Positions 17,501-28,632 are shown, numbered from the stretch's first letter. The stretch is DNA of 36,642 nucleotides from Peptostreptococcus sp. MV1 (GCF_000758885.1 NZ_JRNB01000072.1:1-36642); one strand, 5' to 3'. The notes: a model not told the origin generated them from the letters alone. Translations and numbers: made by a program.

Positions 17501-20500
17501 GCAGGACAAAGGCTGACTAAAGAACTATTAGATGAAATAAGGGAAATAGATGAAAAGATAAGACTTCATAATAAGACCTTAGGAGAAGATGAGTATGGTC
17601 AGATGACTGATGAGTGGGAGGGGTATTCCAAATTCTATTTTAACCATATAGTAGATGGGAAAATAGTTGATCACTATAAGATAGACATAGGTGATGGAAA
17701 CGAGATCAACCAAAGAGACTTTGAATTTCTTTATGAACAAATAGGAAAAAGTCAGATAGAACTTAATCAAACTATAGAAGAAAATAAGATAGATGAAAAA
17801 ATAATTTCCATAGACCAAATTGAAGATATACTTTTCGATGTATTAGTTAAGGATAAAGTTTTAGAAAATGAAATTATAAAGGCAAGAGAAAACTTAGGAA
17901 ATAATACTTTAGCAAGTTTTAACTCTGTATTCCAAAGAGAATATGCGAAAATCATGAGAGAAGTTGCCGATAAGCAGGGAAATCTTCCGGATGATATGAA
18001 GTCAATAGATAAGGTTAAAGAATTAGGCATTAGAATAGAAAATAGATATAGAGAATATTTAAATAATTCACTTAAAAACAATATAGAAGATGATAAGAAA
18101 ATCCTCTCTATAAAAGTGGGAGATATAGTTAGAACAGAGGATAATAAATATTTAAAAATAAAAGATATTTCCAGTGGATATGATAATAACCATAATCCAA
18201 TAACATATTATTCATATGATGCCTATTTTGATAAGGACTTAAAACTATTTTCACATTCCTTTAAAGGAAGCAATTTAAAAGCTTTAGAAGTATTAAGAAA
18301 TGAAGTAGAAGAAAAATTAACAAAAGAGATTGTAGAAGATAAATTAGCAGTAAAAGTAGGATATTATTATGCTTTAGTAGATAAAGAGAAAACAAAGGAT
18401 ATAGAACTAGAAGAAACAGGAATTAGAGTTTATCCAAGAAAGGAAAACTCACAAGGAAAGATCTACAATTTATATAAAGGGAAATCTTTTGAGGATAGCA
18501 GAAAAATAGACAGTTTGTTTGATGAAATTACTGTCAAAATGAAAGAAGTAAACCTTACAAATTTAAATGATGTATTAGAATTGGAAAGGGAAGGTTTATT
18601 TGAAATTACTGATGATAAAGTTACAAAATTTGAGGAAGGCTATGATATAGATGTTCAAAGCTTTAATCAGCAATTTCCAGATTACTATAATGATATATAT
18701 GTTTTTAATAAAAATCTTGAAATCAATGGAGCATATCAAAATTTAGCACACATAAATGAAGAAAATAAAATTACTTTTAATATAAATTTATCTCAAGAAG
18801 AAAAATCAAAAATTGAAGAAATAAGAGATAAAAAAGAAGTTCTTTCCAAGTTAATAGATAAGGATATCAAAGAAAAAAGAGAATACTATTTTGATCCTCA
18901 AAATGAAGAATACTTACTACTGTCAAAGAAAATAGAAGATGGATTATTAAAAAAACCAGAAAATATTATAGATGGAAAAGAAGGGTATAAGGTAGAGCTA
19001 ATCTTAGATGTTAAGGGGAAATCTCTTAAACAAAATTTACGATACAATGGGTATATTTTAAATTCTAATCAAGCTATAAAATATAAAAGTTATAAGGACA
19101 TATTAAGTAACTTTCCTTATTTACTTGATGACAAACATAGAGAAGTGCTTTTAAATGGATATTTAAATCAGCAAATAGAAAATGATAGAACAAGGCAAGA
19201 AGAAAATCCATTTAAAGAAGGTATGAGTGTTAGATACAAAGGAAAAGAATACACTATAACTGCTATTAACGATACTACAAGTCCTAAAACTATAGAACTA
19301 GAAGATAGCACAGGACTAATGAATGGCTTTATTACCGGAAGTGAAACAATTCTTTTTAATGACTATAAAAATCTTGATTTAGAAGTATATAGATCTAGTG
19401 AAAAAGAAAAACAATCTATTGATAAAGGGGAACTAGTAGAACAAATCAGCTTTGAAGATATTGACAATAATAACGAAGAAGAAGTTAAAAAAGACAAAAA
19501 GACTGATAGAGAAAATATAGAAGGGGTTTATGAAGTTTCTTTAGAAAACTATAAAATTATTAATGAAGAAGAAAACCTACCACCTTCACAGAGATTAAAA
19601 AACAACATTGAAGCTATAAATGTCTTAAAGGCTTTAGAAAAAGAAAATAGAAGTGCAAGAAAAGATGAACAGGAAATTTTGGCAAAATATATTGGCTGGG
19701 GAGGACTTTCCGATGTATTTGATGAAGAAAAGGAAGGTCAATGGCTTGATGCAAGAAATTTTTTAAAAGAAAATCTAACTGGGGAAGAATATAATAGGGC
19801 AAGAGAATCAACCTTAACAGCTTTTTATACGCCGAAAGTAGTTATAGACGCTATCTATGAAAGTCTTTCTAATCTTGGATTTGAAAAAGGAAATATATTA
19901 GAACCAAGTGCTGGGACAGGGAGATTTATAGGAAATCTACCTGAAGAAATGAAAGAGTCAAACTTTTATGGAGTTGAATTAGATAGCATTAGTGGACAAA
20001 TTGCCAAAGAACTTTACCCTAATGCCAATATCCAAATAAAAGGATTTGAAGAAACCAATTTTTCTAATAACCTATTTGATGTGGCCATAGGAAATATTCC
20101 TTTTGGAGAATTTAAAGTAGCAGATCGTGAGTATGAAAGAAATAACTTTCTAATTCACGATTATTTTTTTGCTAAAACTTTAGATAAGGTTAGGGATGGA
20201 GGCATCATTGCCTTTATAACATCTTCAGGAACAATGGATAAAAAAAGTGAAGATGTTAGAAGATATATATCGGAAAGAGCAGAGTTCTTAGGAGCAATAA
20301 GACTACCAAATACTACATTTAAAGGGGTAGCTGGAACAGAAGTAACTTCAGATATAATCTTTTTAAAAAAGAGAGATAGGCTATTAAAGATAGATGAAGA
20401 CTGGATAAAGCTAGACAAAGATGCAAAAGGACTAATATATAATAAATACTTTGTAGATAATCCTCAGATGGTAATAGGGACTATGGAAGAAATACCGTCA

Positions 20501-23500
20501 AGATTTGGGACAAGCCTTGCTTGTATTGAAAATAAAGATATTTCTTTAGAAGAAGGACTAAAAAAAGCCATTAAAAATATTCAAGGTAGGTATGAAGAAG
20601 CTCAAATAAATGATGATTTAGGAGAAGAAACAATACCAGCTGATGATAGTGTTAAAAACTATTCTTTTGCTTTAGTGGATGATGAAATATATTTTAGAGA
20701 AAATTCAATTATGCAAAGAATATCCTTAAACCAAAATGATAAAGATAAGGTAAAAGAATATTTAAGATTAAATGAAAGTCTAAGGAAAGTTATAACCTAT
20801 CAAAGAGAAGACTATTCAGATGAAGAGATAAAAAAAGAACAAGAAAATCTAAATAAATTCTACGATGATTTCAATAGCAAACATGGAAGACTAAATTCAA
20901 AAACCAATAAAAAGTTATTTAGAGAAGATGCCAATTTTTCTTTAATTTCAACTTTGGAAAAATTAGATAAAGAAGGCAACTTTATAGGAAAATCTGACAT
21001 CTTTAACAAGAGAACTATAAAAAAAGCTGTAATAATAGATCATACAGATAGGGCAATAGATGCTCTGGTACTCTCTATTAGTCAAAAAGGTAAAATAAAT
21101 TTTGATTATATGGAAGAATTGACAGGAAAAACAAGAGATAAATTAATAGAAGAATTAAAGGGAGAAATATTTTTAAATTTAGATTCCTTTGAACCTAATG
21201 ATATAAATCCATTTAAGTCTGCTAATGAGCTAGGAGATTTTTCAAGACCTTACGTAAGTGCTGATGAATACTTGTCAGGAAATATAAGAGATAAAATTGA
21301 AGTTGTAGACTCTTATATTAAAAACATCGAAAAAGAGTTAGGAAAGGAAGAAAATCTAGAGGATAGTAAACTCTTAAAAAAAGAATTAGAAGAGTTACAT
21401 TTTCAAAAAGCAAAGCTAGTGGAAGTAATGCCTAAAGCACTAGATGCAAGTGAGATTACAGTTAGAATGGGTGCAACATGGATACCGGAACAAGATTACA
21501 AAAAATTTATGTTTGATTTGTTGAAAACACCAGTTTCATCAAGGTGGAATATAGATATCAAGTATTCTGACTTTACAGGAGAATATAGAGTTGAAGGAAA
21601 AAGCTCTGATAGGGACAATGACCTTGCTTCTTTTACCTATGGTACAAATAGGGTAAATGCATACAAATTGATAGAAGATACTTTAAATTTAAGAGATACT
21701 AAGGTATTTGATCAAGTAGAAGACAGTGATGGAAAGAAAAAATCTGTGCTTAATCAAAAAGAAACAATGCTTGCAAGAAGTAAGCAAGAGATGATAAAAG
21801 AAGAATTTAAAAGCTGGATATTTGATGATGTGGAAAGAAGAAATAGATTAGTAGAAGATTATAACGAAAGATTCAATTCTATAAGACAAAGGGAATATGA
21901 TGGAACTAATCTTACTTTTGAAGGAATGAATCCTGAAATAGAATTAAGAGCACATCAAAAAGATGCAATAGCAAGAGGGTTGTTTGGTGGAAATACTTTA
22001 CTTGCCCATGAAGTAGGAGCAGGAAAAACCTTTGAAATGATAGGTATAGCCATGGAGTCAAAAAGACTTGGTATGAGTAATAAGTCAATGTTTGTTGTTC
22101 CTAACCACATCGTAGAGCAATTTGGAAGAGAATTTAATGAACTTTATCCAGGAGCTAATGTATTATGTGCTACAGAAAAAGACTTCACACCAGATAGACG
22201 AAAAAGATTTTGTAGTCGTATTGCTACAGGAAGTTTTGATGCTGTGATTATAGGACATAGTCAATTTGAAAAAATTCCTATATCAAAAGAAAGACAAGAA
22301 TATGAATTGCAAGGTCAAATTGATGAAATCATTGACTATATAGATGAATATAAAAGAGAAAGGGATCAAAGATTTACTGTAAAGCAATTAGAAAAAACAA
22401 AGAAAAAATTAGAGACAAAGTTAGAAAAACTAAATGCTGATTATAAGAAAGATGACGTTGTAACCTTTGAGGAACTGGGAGTAGATAAGTTATTTGTAGA
22501 TGAAGCCCACGCATACAAAAACCTCTATCTATTTTCTAAAATGAGGAATGTAGCAGGAATTACTTCTACAGATTCACAAAAATCATCAGATATGCTTATG
22601 AAATGCCGCTATATGGATGAAATTACTAATAATAAAGGATTAGTATTTGCCACAGGTACACCAGTAAGCAACAGTATGGCTGAACTTTATACCATGCAGA
22701 GATATTTACAGTATGATGAATTAAAAAAGATGAAATTGCAACATTTCGATTCTTGGGCGTCTACTTTTGGAGAAACAATAACGGCAATAGAATTAAATCC
22801 TGAGGGTAATGGTTATAGGAGCAAAACCAGATTTGCAAAATTTTATAATCTTCCTGAACTTATGAATACTGTAAAAGGATTTATGGATATTAAAACAGCT
22901 GATGTTTTAAATCTTCCTACACCAATTGCCCATTATGAAACTATAAAAACAAAGCCTACCGAAGAACAAAAAGAAATTCTTGAAACTTTTTCCGAGAGAG
23001 CAGATAAGGTTCGTGATAAGCAGGTAGATTCAAGTGTTGATAATATGCTATTAATAACAAATGATGGGAAGAAGATGGCATTAGATCAAAGATTAATCAA
23101 TCCTTTACTTCCTGATGATCCTAATAGTAAGGTGAATACCTGTATAAAAAATGTATTTAGCATTTGGGATAAATATAAAGATAAAAAATCTGCTCAATTA
23201 ATATTTTGTGATATGTCTACACCAAGTAATGATTTTAATATCTATGATGATATTAAAACAAAACTTATAGATATGGGAGTACCTGAAAATGAAATAGAAT
23301 TTATTCATAAGGCAAAAAACAATATGGAAAAAGACGCTATCTTTGATAAGGTAAGAAAGGGAGAAATAAGAGTCTTACTTGGTTCAACACAGAAAATGGG
23401 AGCAGGTACTAATGCCCAAGAAAAACTAATTGCAATTCACGATCTTGATATACCATGGAGACCTGCTGATCTTTCTCAAAGGGCAGGCAGGATTGTGAGG

Positions 23501-24967
23501 CAGGGAAATGAGAATAAGGAAGTCCATATATTTAGATATGTAACAGAAAATACTTTTGATGCCTACCTATTCCAAACCTTAGAGAATAAACAAAAATATA
23601 TTTCCCAAATTATGACGTCAAAGACTCCTGTAAGAGTTGCAGAAGATGTAGACGAAGCCACATTAAACTATGCCGAAATCAAAGCTCTTGCAACAGGAAA
23701 TCCATTAATAAAGGAGAAGATGGACCTTGATGTTGAAGTTTCTAAACTTAAAATGCTAGAGTCCAATTTTAAATCAAATCTTTACAAGCTGGAAGATAAA
23801 GTAGTTAAATTTTATCCAAAGGAAATAGAAAGATTAAAAGAAAGGATAGAGAACTTAAAGGAAGATATTAAAAATGTTGAGCCTTATAGAGAAGTAGATA
23901 AAAATTTAAAAGAAGATAATAAATTTACCTCTCTAATTATTGACGGAAAGAAGTATATAGATAAGAAAATAGCTGGAGAGTTTTTGTTGAACAAAATTAA
24001 GGGAGTTAAAATATATAGGGAAATGGATAAAGATGGAGAAAAAATAGGTGAATATAGAAATTTTGATTTATCCATAAAATATGATTCTTTTTTCAATAAA
24101 TATAACTTTATATTAAAAGGTAAGGGAGAATATAGAGGAGAGTTTGGAACAGATGAAATAGGTAATATAACAAGAATGGATAATGTATTAGATAAATTAC
24201 CAGAAAGATTAGAAAATACAATTTCAAAACTAAAAGATACAGAAGAGCAATTTCAAACAGCCAAAATTGAAATACAAAAGACATTTCCACAAGCTGAACT
24301 TTTAAAGGATAAGACACTAAGACTTGCAGAAGTAAATAATTTACTAGATATGGGAAAAAGTGAAGATATAAGCCAAGATAATCCATTACTAGAAGAAGTA
24401 AAGGAAGAATTGATAGACTTCCTTAACAGAGAATATGATGAAGAAAACAGGTTAGAGGACTTTGATACTATATTTCCTGACTTAACAGATATAGGAATAG
24501 CTTATACAACTACACCAGATGAAAAACATGAAATACAAGTAAGTTTAGATTTAATAAATTACAAGATGAACACTTATGTAGATAAGAACCTAATTGACAG
24601 CTTTCAATACACCTATGATCCCTTAGATGCAAGTGATTTAAAAGAGCTAGTACAGATAAAGACATCTATTGGCTTTTGGAATTTTAGTGAGCTTGTATCA
24701 GTAAATGAAGAAAAACTGAGAGAAGTAATGGGACTTGAAATAGATGATTATGGCAACTTCTATGACCCATTATCTAAAGATATGGATTTAGATGGAATAA
24801 TAGATAGAAATGATGCTGACTTTAGAGATAGTAAAGTGCAGGAAATAGGAGATTTTGAAAGGAAAGAAAAAACATCTATTATGGATAAATTAAAGGAATA
24901 TAAGGGAAATTTAGTAGTAAATAATAATATAAAAGAAATAAATAATAGTGAACCATGTGGCAGATAA
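14567..24967 (+). CDS. Giant polyvalent ICE protein: ArdC-like N-domain, adenine-methylase-like domain and SNF2-type helicase
   Basis: About 3466 residues. I choose ATG 14567 over in-frame ATG 14552 because the Shine-Dalgarno GAGGAGGG (14554-14561) lies between them. Residues 1-110 resemble the ArdC/LtrC-type ssDNA-binding domain ([21 protein letters not shown]). Two related ~100-residue domains lie at about 451-556 and 676-780. A methyltransferase-like domain has EPSAGTG (1779-1785) and NIPF (1843-1846). The helicase has HEVGAGKT (2481-2488), DEAH (2645-2648) and [10 protein letters not shown] (2971-2980). A Ca-binding-like [18 protein letters not shown] motif is at 3399-3416. Such proteins probably protect and process transferred DNA on entry (inference). 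Residues ~279-431 are Gly/Arg/Gln/Asp-rich and overlap the nested tnpV-like gene. Confidence 0.9.
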   Translation: MPRYDIVDLSRTIYLAKEEFKKDIKKYEEYLKVSGNNYKYPYIHQISIYNMDPKATACAEFDYWKSIGRSVKRGEKGIPLLDIDSGRIKYIFDIRQTVSINHNISEVKLWKYDSKKHLNLLDELIDKFKEKDSKLLLSQEDKIDALVESNVRGKFNKILESLSDESLKSIQKVDLFNLLKESVKISISERMEVSYQLKEENLSLLSKISSSDIDKVLSISANISKNILLDLGSEIKRLEILEKIQERKDLEQTKELKERYNKLSSDINGEINFKGGLEDEREIKIGRQGIPHGGGDLHTNRQGEFLRETGRDIQDGRIGGRHGSPNTQYGNSQENRFKETQQMGKDEIELSQGEQRRGLSDNVFARDINGSSSIKGKRDRGLYHEGRSQNDGNLGADRRTERRGLSEISEIEEEHGYDPTRNRGKGDNPNLKNEEVEFTSFFSAKNQGEQISFSNPISQREIDTFLIHGGNHEDGRLEVIAEFSKGKSLEEQVNFLKEIYKGANGLEIEGRKISAWFGKEGAIFKDGDEARYREGQIVSWKDLANNINDLLNRGEFASNVEVIESATYEREKIAEKLLYLKRDLSDETKDRYLAILNDIKGRGFPDEKENLGKKLEDKNFINKLRKEYEVFLEEYKINPDILRFHHYKLSRIYNDINDLEIERKLYRSNLKDIAPIQSFITQDEIDESLKRGSGFSDGKKRIYEFFTEKHDLKEQADFLKNEYGVGGSSHALSAARESGEWHDAKGIKYNKGNAKEILLSWSNVARRINDLIKKNRYIDEESFEENREKKTDQEINKTEKESQEYINYQDDLPPTDNDVYIERTNNSSIYYYQGQSVASIGDDGKLIIYDEFIPNFLKEEIYSIAFEKQLDIPLDQLDDGIILEGIHDTFYIKEKEEIEGREYYLLESQSRYDDIPNIIVNSNKEVIDDDIVNGFEEFKEFYTNKNKENIDFDLDSHRKDDYWIIEFNEGSSLIEKDYAGQRLTKELLDEIREIDEKIRLHNKTLGEDEYGQMTDEWEGYSKFYFNHIVDGKIVDHYKIDIGDGNEINQRDFEFLYEQIGKSQIELNQTIEENKIDEKIISIDQIEDILFDVLVKDKVLENEIIKARENLGNNTLASFNSVFQREYAKIMREVADKQGNLPDDMKSIDKVKELGIRIENRYREYLNNSLKNNIEDDKKILSIKVGDIVRTEDNKYLKIKDISSGYDNNHNPITYYSYDAYFDKDLKLFSHSFKGSNLKALEVLRNEVEEKLTKEIVEDKLAVKVGYYYALVDKEKTKDIELEETGIRVYPRKENSQGKIYNLYKGKSFEDSRKIDSLFDEITVKMKEVNLTNLNDVLELEREGLFEITDDKVTKFEEGYDIDVQSFNQQFPDYYNDIYVFNKNLEINGAYQNLAHINEENKITFNINLSQEEKSKIEEIRDKKEVLSKLIDKDIKEKREYYFDPQNEEYLLLSKKIEDGLLKKPENIIDGKEGYKVELILDVKGKSLKQNLRYNGYILNSNQAIKYKSYKDILSNFPYLLDDKHREVLLNGYLNQQIENDRTRQEENPFKEGMSVRYKGKEYTITAINDTTSPKTIELEDSTGLMNGFITGSETILFNDYKNLDLEVYRSSEKEKQSIDKGELVEQISFEDIDNNNEEEVKKDKKTDRENIEGVYEVSLENYKIINEEENLPPSQRLKNNIEAINVLKALEKENRSARKDEQEILAKYIGWGGLSDVFDEEKEGQWLDARNFLKENLTGEEYNRARESTLTAFYTPKVVIDAIYESLSNLGFEKGNILEPSAGTGRFIGNLPEEMKESNFYGVELDSISGQIAKELYPNANIQIKGFEETNFSNNLFDVAIGNIPFGEFKVADREYERNNFLIHDYFFAKTLDKVRDGGIIAFITSSGTMDKKSEDVRRYISERAEFLGAIRLPNTTFKGVAGTEVTSDIIFLKKRDRLLKIDEDWIKLDKDAKGLIYNKYFVDNPQMVIGTMEEIPSRFGTSLACIENKDISLEEGLKKAIKNIQGRYEEAQINDDLGEETIPADDSVKNYSFALVDDEIYFRENSIMQRISLNQNDKDKVKEYLRLNESLRKVITYQREDYSDEEIKKEQENLNKFYDDFNSKHGRLNSKTNKKLFREDANFSLISTLEKLDKEGNFIGKSDIFNKRTIKKAVIIDHTDRAIDALVLSISQKGKINFDYMEELTGKTRDKLIEELKGEIFLNLDSFEPNDINPFKSANELGDFSRPYVSADEYLSGNIRDKIEVVDSYIKNIEKELGKEENLEDSKLLKKELEELHFQKAKLVEVMPKALDASEITVRMGATWIPEQDYKKFMFDLLKTPVSSRWNIDIKYSDFTGEYRVEGKSSDRDNDLASFTYGTNRVNAYKLIEDTLNLRDTKVFDQVEDSDGKKKSVLNQKETMLARSKQEMIKEEFKSWIFDDVERRNRLVEDYNERFNSIRQREYDGTNLTFEGMNPEIELRAHQKDAIARGLFGGNTLLAHEVGAGKTFEMIGIAMESKRLGMSNKSMFVVPNHIVEQFGREFNELYPGANVLCATEKDFTPDRRKRFCSRIATGSFDAVIIGHSQFEKIPISKERQEYELQGQIDEIIDYIDEYKRERDQRFTVKQLEKTKKKLETKLEKLNADYKKDDVVTFEELGVDKLFVDEAHAYKNLYLFSKMRNVAGITSTDSQKSSDMLMKCRYMDEITNNKGLVFATGTPVSNSMAELYTMQRYLQYDELKKMKLQHFDSWASTFGETITAIELNPEGNGYRSKTRFAKFYNLPELMNTVKGFMDIKTADVLNLPTPIAHYETIKTKPTEEQKEILETFSERADKVRDKQVDSSVDNMLLITNDGKKMALDQRLINPLLPDDPNSKVNTCIKNVFSIWDKYKDKKSAQLIFCDMSTPSNDFNIYDDIKTKLIDMGVPENEIEFIHKAKNNMEKDAIFDKVRKGEIRVLLGSTQKMGAGTNAQEKLIAIHDLDIPWRPADLSQRAGRIVRQGNENKEVHIFRYVTENTFDAYLFQTLENKQKYISQIMTSKTPVRVAEDVDEATLNYAEIKALATGNPLIKEKMDLDVEVSKLKMLESNFKSNLYKLEDKVVKFYPKEIERLKERIENLKEDIKNVEPYREVDKNLKEDNKFTSLIIDGKKYIDKKIAGEFLLNKIKGVKIYREMDKDGEKIGEYRNFDLSIKYDSFFNKYNFILKGKGEYRGEFGTDEIGNITRMDNVLDKLPERLENTISKLKDTEEQFQTAKIEIQKTFPQAELLKDKTLRLAEVNNLLDMGKSEDISQDNPLLEEVKEELIDFLNREYDEENRLEDFDTIFPDLTDIGIAYTTTPDEKHEIQVSLDLINYKMNTYVDKNLIDSFQYTYDPLDASDLKELVQIKTSIGFWNFSELVSVNEEKLREVMGLEIDDYGNFYDPLSKDMDLDGIIDRNDADFRDSKVQEIGDFERKEKTSIMDKLKEYKGNLVVNNNIKEINNSEPCGR
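15402..15860 (+). CDS. tnpV: TnpV-like protein nested in another frame of the giant gene
   Basis: A 152-codon frame, +1 relative to the surrounding giant gene. It begins with ATG eight bases after a perfect AAAGGAGG (15386-15393). The translation reads as a real protein, and its second half matches what I remember of the TnpV family (Pfam 'transposon-encoded protein TnpV'): [19 protein letters not shown]..., [17 protein letters not shown]..., [13 protein letters not shown]. TnpV proteins occur on Tn4451-like and CD1107-type mobile elements; their role is not established. The overlapped frame is low-complexity here, as expected where one frame is constrained by the other. Alternatively it is a decayed frame fused by chance, but the intact ribosome binding site argues against that. 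Confidence 0.72.
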   Translation: MKEKLRLAGKEYLMEEGIYTPIVKENSFERQGGTYKMEELEEGMEVLIPNMAIPKKIDLKKLNRWGRMRLNFLKENKEEDYQIMYLQGILMDHLLSKEKEIEDFITREEVKMMETWGLTEELKEEDYLKYLRLKKNMDMTLQEIGEREIILI

Positions 24968-25000
24968 AGCTTTAAATGAGATTATTAGAGGAAAAAGAAT

Positions 25001-26143
25001 ATGGAATTTGATAGATATAGCTTTAATGAATTTATTCGAGAAAATTTTTCTTTTGATGGTAATACTCAGAGAATAATCAACAATATAGTTGAATATGGAA
25101 TTAAAAATTTTTCCGATTCAGAAGATAAATTAGTTGAATTTATTCAGACTACAATTGATGATCCAACAGTTGAAGAAATAAAACAATTTATTATTAGTGA
25201 TGGAAAGGAAGAAGAAATAAAAGATTTAACAGATAAGAAAGATAAAAATAGAAATGGAGGAATAAAAATGAATATAAAAAAGGGAAATGTAATTGAAACT
25301 GAATTTGGAGACACTATGGTATTGGATGTGAAGGATAATCAAGCCACCTTATTTGACGGAAATCAATTTATTTTAGCCACAGGAGTAGAGTTTAATAAAG
25401 AAAGTGGAAAGTATGAATGGAATTCTGTTAGATACGCAAGTGATATAAAAACAATAGCAAATATGGAAAATACAAATTTTGAAATCATGAAAAATACAAT
25501 AGATTTTTTAGCAGAATATAATCATAAAGAATTTGTAAAAGGTATTATATCTCTTGAAACAGGAGTAGAAAATGAAAATGTTCTTAATAATGCCTATGAT
25601 AATTATATGAACGATTCAGTTATGGGCCTTATTGATGAAAAGTTTATTGAATATATAGACGAAGAAGAGTTAAAAGAAAACTTAGAAGTTAATCAAGAAC
25701 AAGGAGATAAAGCAATAAAAGATATAGATAATAAAGAAAAGGATACATTAAATATAGATGGAAATATAGCAACTGATATAAAAATTAAAGATTTAAAATC
25801 AAAAGATGGGAGGGACTTTAAAGTAGCCTCCTTTTCTATTGCTGAAAATGACAAGGAAGGAAATGCAAAATTCATCAGCTGCTACGCCTATAATGATAAA
25901 ATCAATCAAGTAAAAAATTTGAAAAAAGGAGATTTTGTACACCTATTTGGCAAAGAAAAGAAAAGTATGGGAAAGGATAATAAGGAATACACAAGTCTAA
26001 AAGTATACTCTGCAAAGTTATTAAAAGCTAAAGAGCATACTAAAGCAAAAGCATCAACAATAGGGAAATTAAAGGAATTTAAGACTAAAGGGAATATGAA
26101 AGTGGATGAAAAGAAGAAAAAGGATAATAGCATAGAAAGGTAA
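25001..26143 (+). CDS. ICE accessory protein with C-terminal OB-fold (SSB-like) domain
   Basis: 380 residues, AGAGGAAAAAG upstream of the ATG, 33 bases after the giant gene. Three parts are visible: an N-terminal ~85-residue helical domain (MEFDRYSFNEFIRENFSFDG); a middle ~150-residue domain starting MNIKKGNVIETEFGDTMVLD; and a C-terminal ~95-residue stretch (GNIATDIKIKDLKSKDGRDF... GDFVHLFGKEKKS) with the strand pattern of an OB-fold single-stranded-DNA-binding protein, ending in a basic tail. It probably binds ssDNA during transfer or replication of the element. A second, well-formed internal start at 25268 could produce a 291-residue form. Family of the first two domains not recognised with certainty. 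Confidence 0.75.
   Translation: MEFDRYSFNEFIRENFSFDGNTQRIINNIVEYGIKNFSDSEDKLVEFIQTTIDDPTVEEIKQFIISDGKEEEIKDLTDKKDKNRNGGIKMNIKKGNVIETEFGDTMVLDVKDNQATLFDGNQFILATGVEFNKESGKYEWNSVRYASDIKTIANMENTNFEIMKNTIDFLAEYNHKEFVKGIISLETGVENENVLNNAYDNYMNDSVMGLIDEKFIEYIDEEELKENLEVNQEQGDKAIKDIDNKEKDTLNIDGNIATDIKIKDLKSKDGRDFKVASFSIAENDKEGNAKFISCYAYNDKINQVKNLKKGDFVHLFGKEKKSMGKDNKEYTSLKVYSAKLLKAKEHTKAKASTIGKLKEFKTKGNMKVDEKKKKDNSIER
25256..25270 (+). promoter_or_regulatory. Internal ribosome binding site and in-frame start
   Basis: GGAGG at 25256-25260 is seven bases from an in-frame ATG (25268) that opens a domain beginning MNIKKGNVIETEFGDTM. This suggests either two products from one gene or a former gene boundary fused by loss of a stop codon. 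Confidence 0.55.
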
Positions 26144-26148
26144 AAGAT

Positions 26149-26189
26149 TATAGGGGGCAGGTTTTAGTCTGCCTCCTGTATTTTTTTTT
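26149..26189 (+). terminator. Rho-independent terminator of the DNA-processing operon
   Basis: TATAGGGGGCAG pairs with CTGCCTCCTGTA (wobble pairs allowed) across an eight-base loop and is followed by a run of nine or more T. It begins within ten bases of the OB-fold gene stop. Confidence 0.88.
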
Positions 26190-26225
26190 ATTGGTTGTCT
26201 TTAAGGTAAAATGATGGGTTATATT

Positions 26226-26263
26226 GAAAAAATATCAGCCACATCCTATCAGGAGGGCTGATA
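26226..26263 (-). terminator. Rho-independent terminator of the relaxase operon
   Basis: Read on the minus strand, TATCAGCC (26263-26256) pairs perfectly with GGCTGATA (26240-26233), followed by TTTTTTC. It lies 70 bases beyond the relaxase stop, converging with the plus-strand terminator. Confidence 0.7.
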
Positions 26264-26333
26264 CACAAAATTTTATACAGTCTCCCCTAAACAAAACTTT
26301 TCAAACTACTGGAGAATCCGATACACCAGATCC

Positions 26334-27704
26334 TTACTTATACAATTCATTATAAATATACTTATCAGTATTCTTTCTTAATTGGGTCAATTCATTTATC
26401 AATATATTCTCGTTGGCGTAGTCATCCATAAGAATATCTTTTTTATTTTTGTATTCATCATATAATTTTGACAACTCTTTTATACTTAGATTTTTATATT
26501 GACACTTTTCTAAAGTATTTATTGCTTTTTCATATGCGATAATTTGAGGCTTATATTCACTATAAAAATCTTTATCATTTGTGTTTTCTTTATAGGTTTT
26601 ATAAATAACCTTATTTATTTTTATAGTGTTAATGTCTTCAATAACTGTGTAAATTTCACTCATAACTTTTTCAACATCTTTAATCTTATTTAAGATTTCT
26701 TGCCTATTAACAGCCTCTTCTTGGAGTTTAGTTTCCAAATCCATACTAGATGATAGACCGTATTTTCTAAGCTGATTTAAGGTCTTCGCCATAGTATTCA
26801 TATTATGTTTTCTAGCCCATATTTCATAACCTTTAGAAGATTTAACATTTTCATTATTTTCTATGTCTATTATATTATCAAATTTCTTATAAGATTTCTT
26901 AGCATAATATACTTCACTATTTTTGTAATTTTCATTTGCCTTATTTTCAATTCTTTCTTTTATTTTCTCTTTTGTATAATCTTTTCCAAGAGTAGTTTCC
27001 TTCGCACGAATGAATCGCCCCTTTTCTCCTTGTTTTTTATGTCTGAAAGAAAGATATTTTCCAAGTTTAATTTCATAGCCATATTCTTCCATAAGCTTTA
27101 AGAAATTCTCATAGCTATTTGCTTTATTAATAGCATGATCAATAGAAATTTGAAGTTTATGTTTCCAAGATTTTCCTTTATTAAATTCAATATATTCTTT
27201 GTAGGATTTACCATTGGTTTTATACTTTTCTTTAAATTTTACATAATCTTCATCTATAACAGAGAGCTTATATTTTCTACATAAATCATCACTATGATTT
27301 CTAATTTGGTGGTAAGTTTTTTTGTTACTTTGATATGCTTTACCAGTTTCAAAAGAAACATTATTAAATAGTATATGGTTGTGAATATGACCCTTATCTA
27401 TATGGGTAGTAAGAACATATTCATATTTTCCTTTTAAGATTTTATCGCATAGTTCTATGCCTATTTGATGAGCCTCTTCAGCAGTAGTTTCTCCAGGAAA
27501 AAAAGATTGAATTAAATGTCTTGCTAAAACTTTTGCTTTAGAATTACATTCTATTTTTGTTTGTTCAAATTCTAAATGAGCAGTTATAGGGTTACAGTTT
27601 AGGGAGGAAATTAGAATTTTTTCATCTGTTTTATCACTATTCATAATATAATCAAGTGCTACTTTTAAAGTGGATTTTATAGGATGAATTTTAGTAATTG
27701 CCAT
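26334..27704 (-). CDS. MOBP-type relaxase (mobilization nuclease)
   Basis: A 456-residue relaxase that nicks oriT and pilots the DNA strand. The N-terminal nuclease domain has MAITKIHPIKSTLKVALDYI, with Tyr19 as candidate catalytic tyrosine, and the metal-binding histidine cluster HIDKGHIHNH at 101-110. This fits relaxase/mobilization nuclease families (MobA/VirD2, PF03432). The rest is basic and helical, with RHKKQGEKGRFIRAKETTLG typical of Gram-positive MOBP enzymes. It is encoded opposite to the transfer genes and overlaps the mobC stop by one base (TAATG), so the two are co-translated. The C-terminal ~150 residues are coiled-coil-like. Confidence 0.92.
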   Translation of the reverse strand: MAITKIHPIKSTLKVALDYIMNSDKTDEKILISSLNCNPITAHLEFEQTKIECNSKAKVLARHLIQSFFPGETTAEEAHQIGIELCDKILKGKYEYVLTTHIDKGHIHNHILFNNVSFETGKAYQSNKKTYHQIRNHSDDLCRKYKLSVIDEDYVKFKEKYKTNGKSYKEYIEFNKGKSWKHKLQISIDHAINKANSYENFLKLMEEYGYEIKLGKYLSFRHKKQGEKGRFIRAKETTLGKDYTKEKIKERIENKANENYKNSEVYYAKKSYKKFDNIIDIENNENVKSSKGYEIWARKHNMNTMAKTLNQLRKYGLSSSMDLETKLQEEAVNRQEILNKIKDVEKVMSEIYTVIEDINTIKINKVIYKTYKENTNDKDFYSEYKPQIIAYEKAINTLEKCQYKNLSIKELSKLYDEYKNKKDILMDDYANENILINELTQLRKNTDKYIYNELYK

Positions 27705-28072
27705 TATTCTTTCTCAGTATTTATGCTATTAGAATTAGTAAGAGAGTATATTTTTTTACGCATAGAGAAAATATCTTTTGCTTGATTTTCTAATAAGCTT
27801 TTTAAATCTTCTACATCATCTTTATATATGATTGATGTAGTATTTACCCTTTTAGCAATTTGATTTATATTATTTGAAGTACGACTTATATTTGTTGACA
27901 TTTCACGAAAGACATCCATATCTAATACATAAATATCTTTTTCTAAAATACATTTCATAATAAATTGCCTAAGAGTTTTACACTTAGATGCTTTATATTT
28001 TTCATTTAGCAATTCTAACTCCTCATCAGATAACATTAAATAGATTCCGTTATTTCTAAATCTACTTGTCAT
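27704..28072 (-). CDS. mobC: MobC-type relaxosome accessory protein
   Basis: 122 residues with a ribbon-helix-helix-like N-terminus (LMLSDEELELLNEKYKAS) and the conserved MobC motif around ISRTSNNINQIAKRVN (about residues 63-78). MobC proteins bind oriT and help the relaxase open the nick site. A perfect AGGAGG lies seven bases upstream of the ATG (minus strand; plus-strand positions 28080-28085). The palindrome-rich DNA immediately upstream is where its binding site would be expected. Confidence 0.88.
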   Translation of the reverse strand: MTSRFRNNGIYLMLSDEELELLNEKYKASKCKTLRQFIMKCILEKDIYVLDMDVFREMSTNISRTSNNINQIAKRVNTTSIIYKDDVEDLKSLLENQAKDIFSMRKKIYSLTNSNSINTEKE

Positions 28073-28092
28073 AATTTAACCTCCTCGTATAT

Positions 28093-28117
28093 TGTAGTTG
28101 TAATAATAAATACTACA
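28093..28117. repeat. Short inverted repeat upstream of mobC
   Basis: TGTAGT (28093-28098) and ACTACA (28112-28117) form a perfect 6-bp inverted repeat with 13-base spacing, just outside the mobC ribosome binding site. It could be an autoregulatory operator for MobC; this is inference from position only. Confidence 0.35.
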
Positions 28118-28230
28118 TTTTGTTCTCAATCCCTCTTTCTTATGTGATAATAATTATATAGATAGAGCTCGTAGTAAACTTCCTTGAAGTTCCTCTTCCT
28201 AATAAATTTATTAATCGAAATAAAAAAGAA

Positions 28231-28271
28231 AAACCTGTAAATTCAAGTAGGATTACTTGACTTACAGGTTT
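28231..28271. repeat. Long near-perfect stem-loop in the mobC-upstream region
   Basis: AAACCTGTAA pairs with TTACAGGTTT, and inside it TCAAGTA pairs with TACTTGA around a GGAT loop, with only a 2x1 base internal mismatch. It is flanked on the left by A-rich DNA (T-rich on the minus strand). It may be a terminator read leftwards or part of an oriT/relaxosome structure; no minus-strand gene lies to its right in reach. Confidence 0.65.
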
Positions 28272-28417
28272 AATTTATTCTATATATTTCGTCTGGAAAT
28301 CTCCTGATTTAATTTTTTATTGCTTATATTTTATCATTTTTTGAGATAATATTCAAGTTTGAGTTGGGGCTATTATAAGAGTTAGTTGATGAATTTAATT
28401 ATTATAAATTTAGGGGT

Positions 28418-28550
28418 TTGGGGATATTCCCCAACAAGTAAAATGGAAAAAATAAGCGATATAATCGTAGTATTCTTATTCCATTTTTAGTAAGTGCATA
28501 TGCACTTACTGTGCTTGCTATTTTTGCTATTTTTACTATTTTTGCTATAA
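28418..28550. other. Candidate origin of transfer (oriT): cluster of palindromes and direct repeats
   Basis: In 130 bases there are four structures. TTGGGGA-TAT-TCCCCAA is at 28418-28434. A bulged stem with arms at 28440-28456 and 28475-28487 encloses CGAT-ATA-ATCG. A perfect 22-bp palindrome lies at 28489-28510 (half-site AGTAAGTGCAT). Three direct 9-bp repeats CTATTTTT(G/A) lie at 28518-28544. The TAAGTGC core recalls the nic region of IncQ-type plasmids (TAAGTGCGCCCT). The site is upstream of mobC and the relaxase, the usual oriT location. It could instead be a regulatory or replication-origin region. Confidence 0.5.
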
Positions 28551-28598
28551 TACACTATTTTATGATAACTTAAATTTTAAAAAATTAAAAAAATTACT

Positions 28599-28626
28599 TT
28601 GAAATAGATACTTTTACAACTATAAT
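28599..28626 (+). promoter_or_regulatory. Promoter of the DtxR-family regulator gene
   Basis: TTGAAA (28599-28604) and TATAAT (28621-28626) with 16-base spacing. The implied transcript has a leader of roughly 90 bases before the regulator start. Confidence 0.65.
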
Positions 28627-28632
28627 AATATG

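Noticed and set aside
24949-25074. GTG-started frame spanning the junction between the giant gene and the OB-fold gene
   Set aside because: It mostly shadows the two flanking real genes, has no own ribosome binding site and no family resemblance.
28518-28550. Direct repeats CTATTTTT considered as a CRISPR array or plasmid iterons
   Set aside because: Units are only nine bases with no spacers and only three copies; no cas or replication initiator gene is near. They are kept only as part of the oriT candidate.
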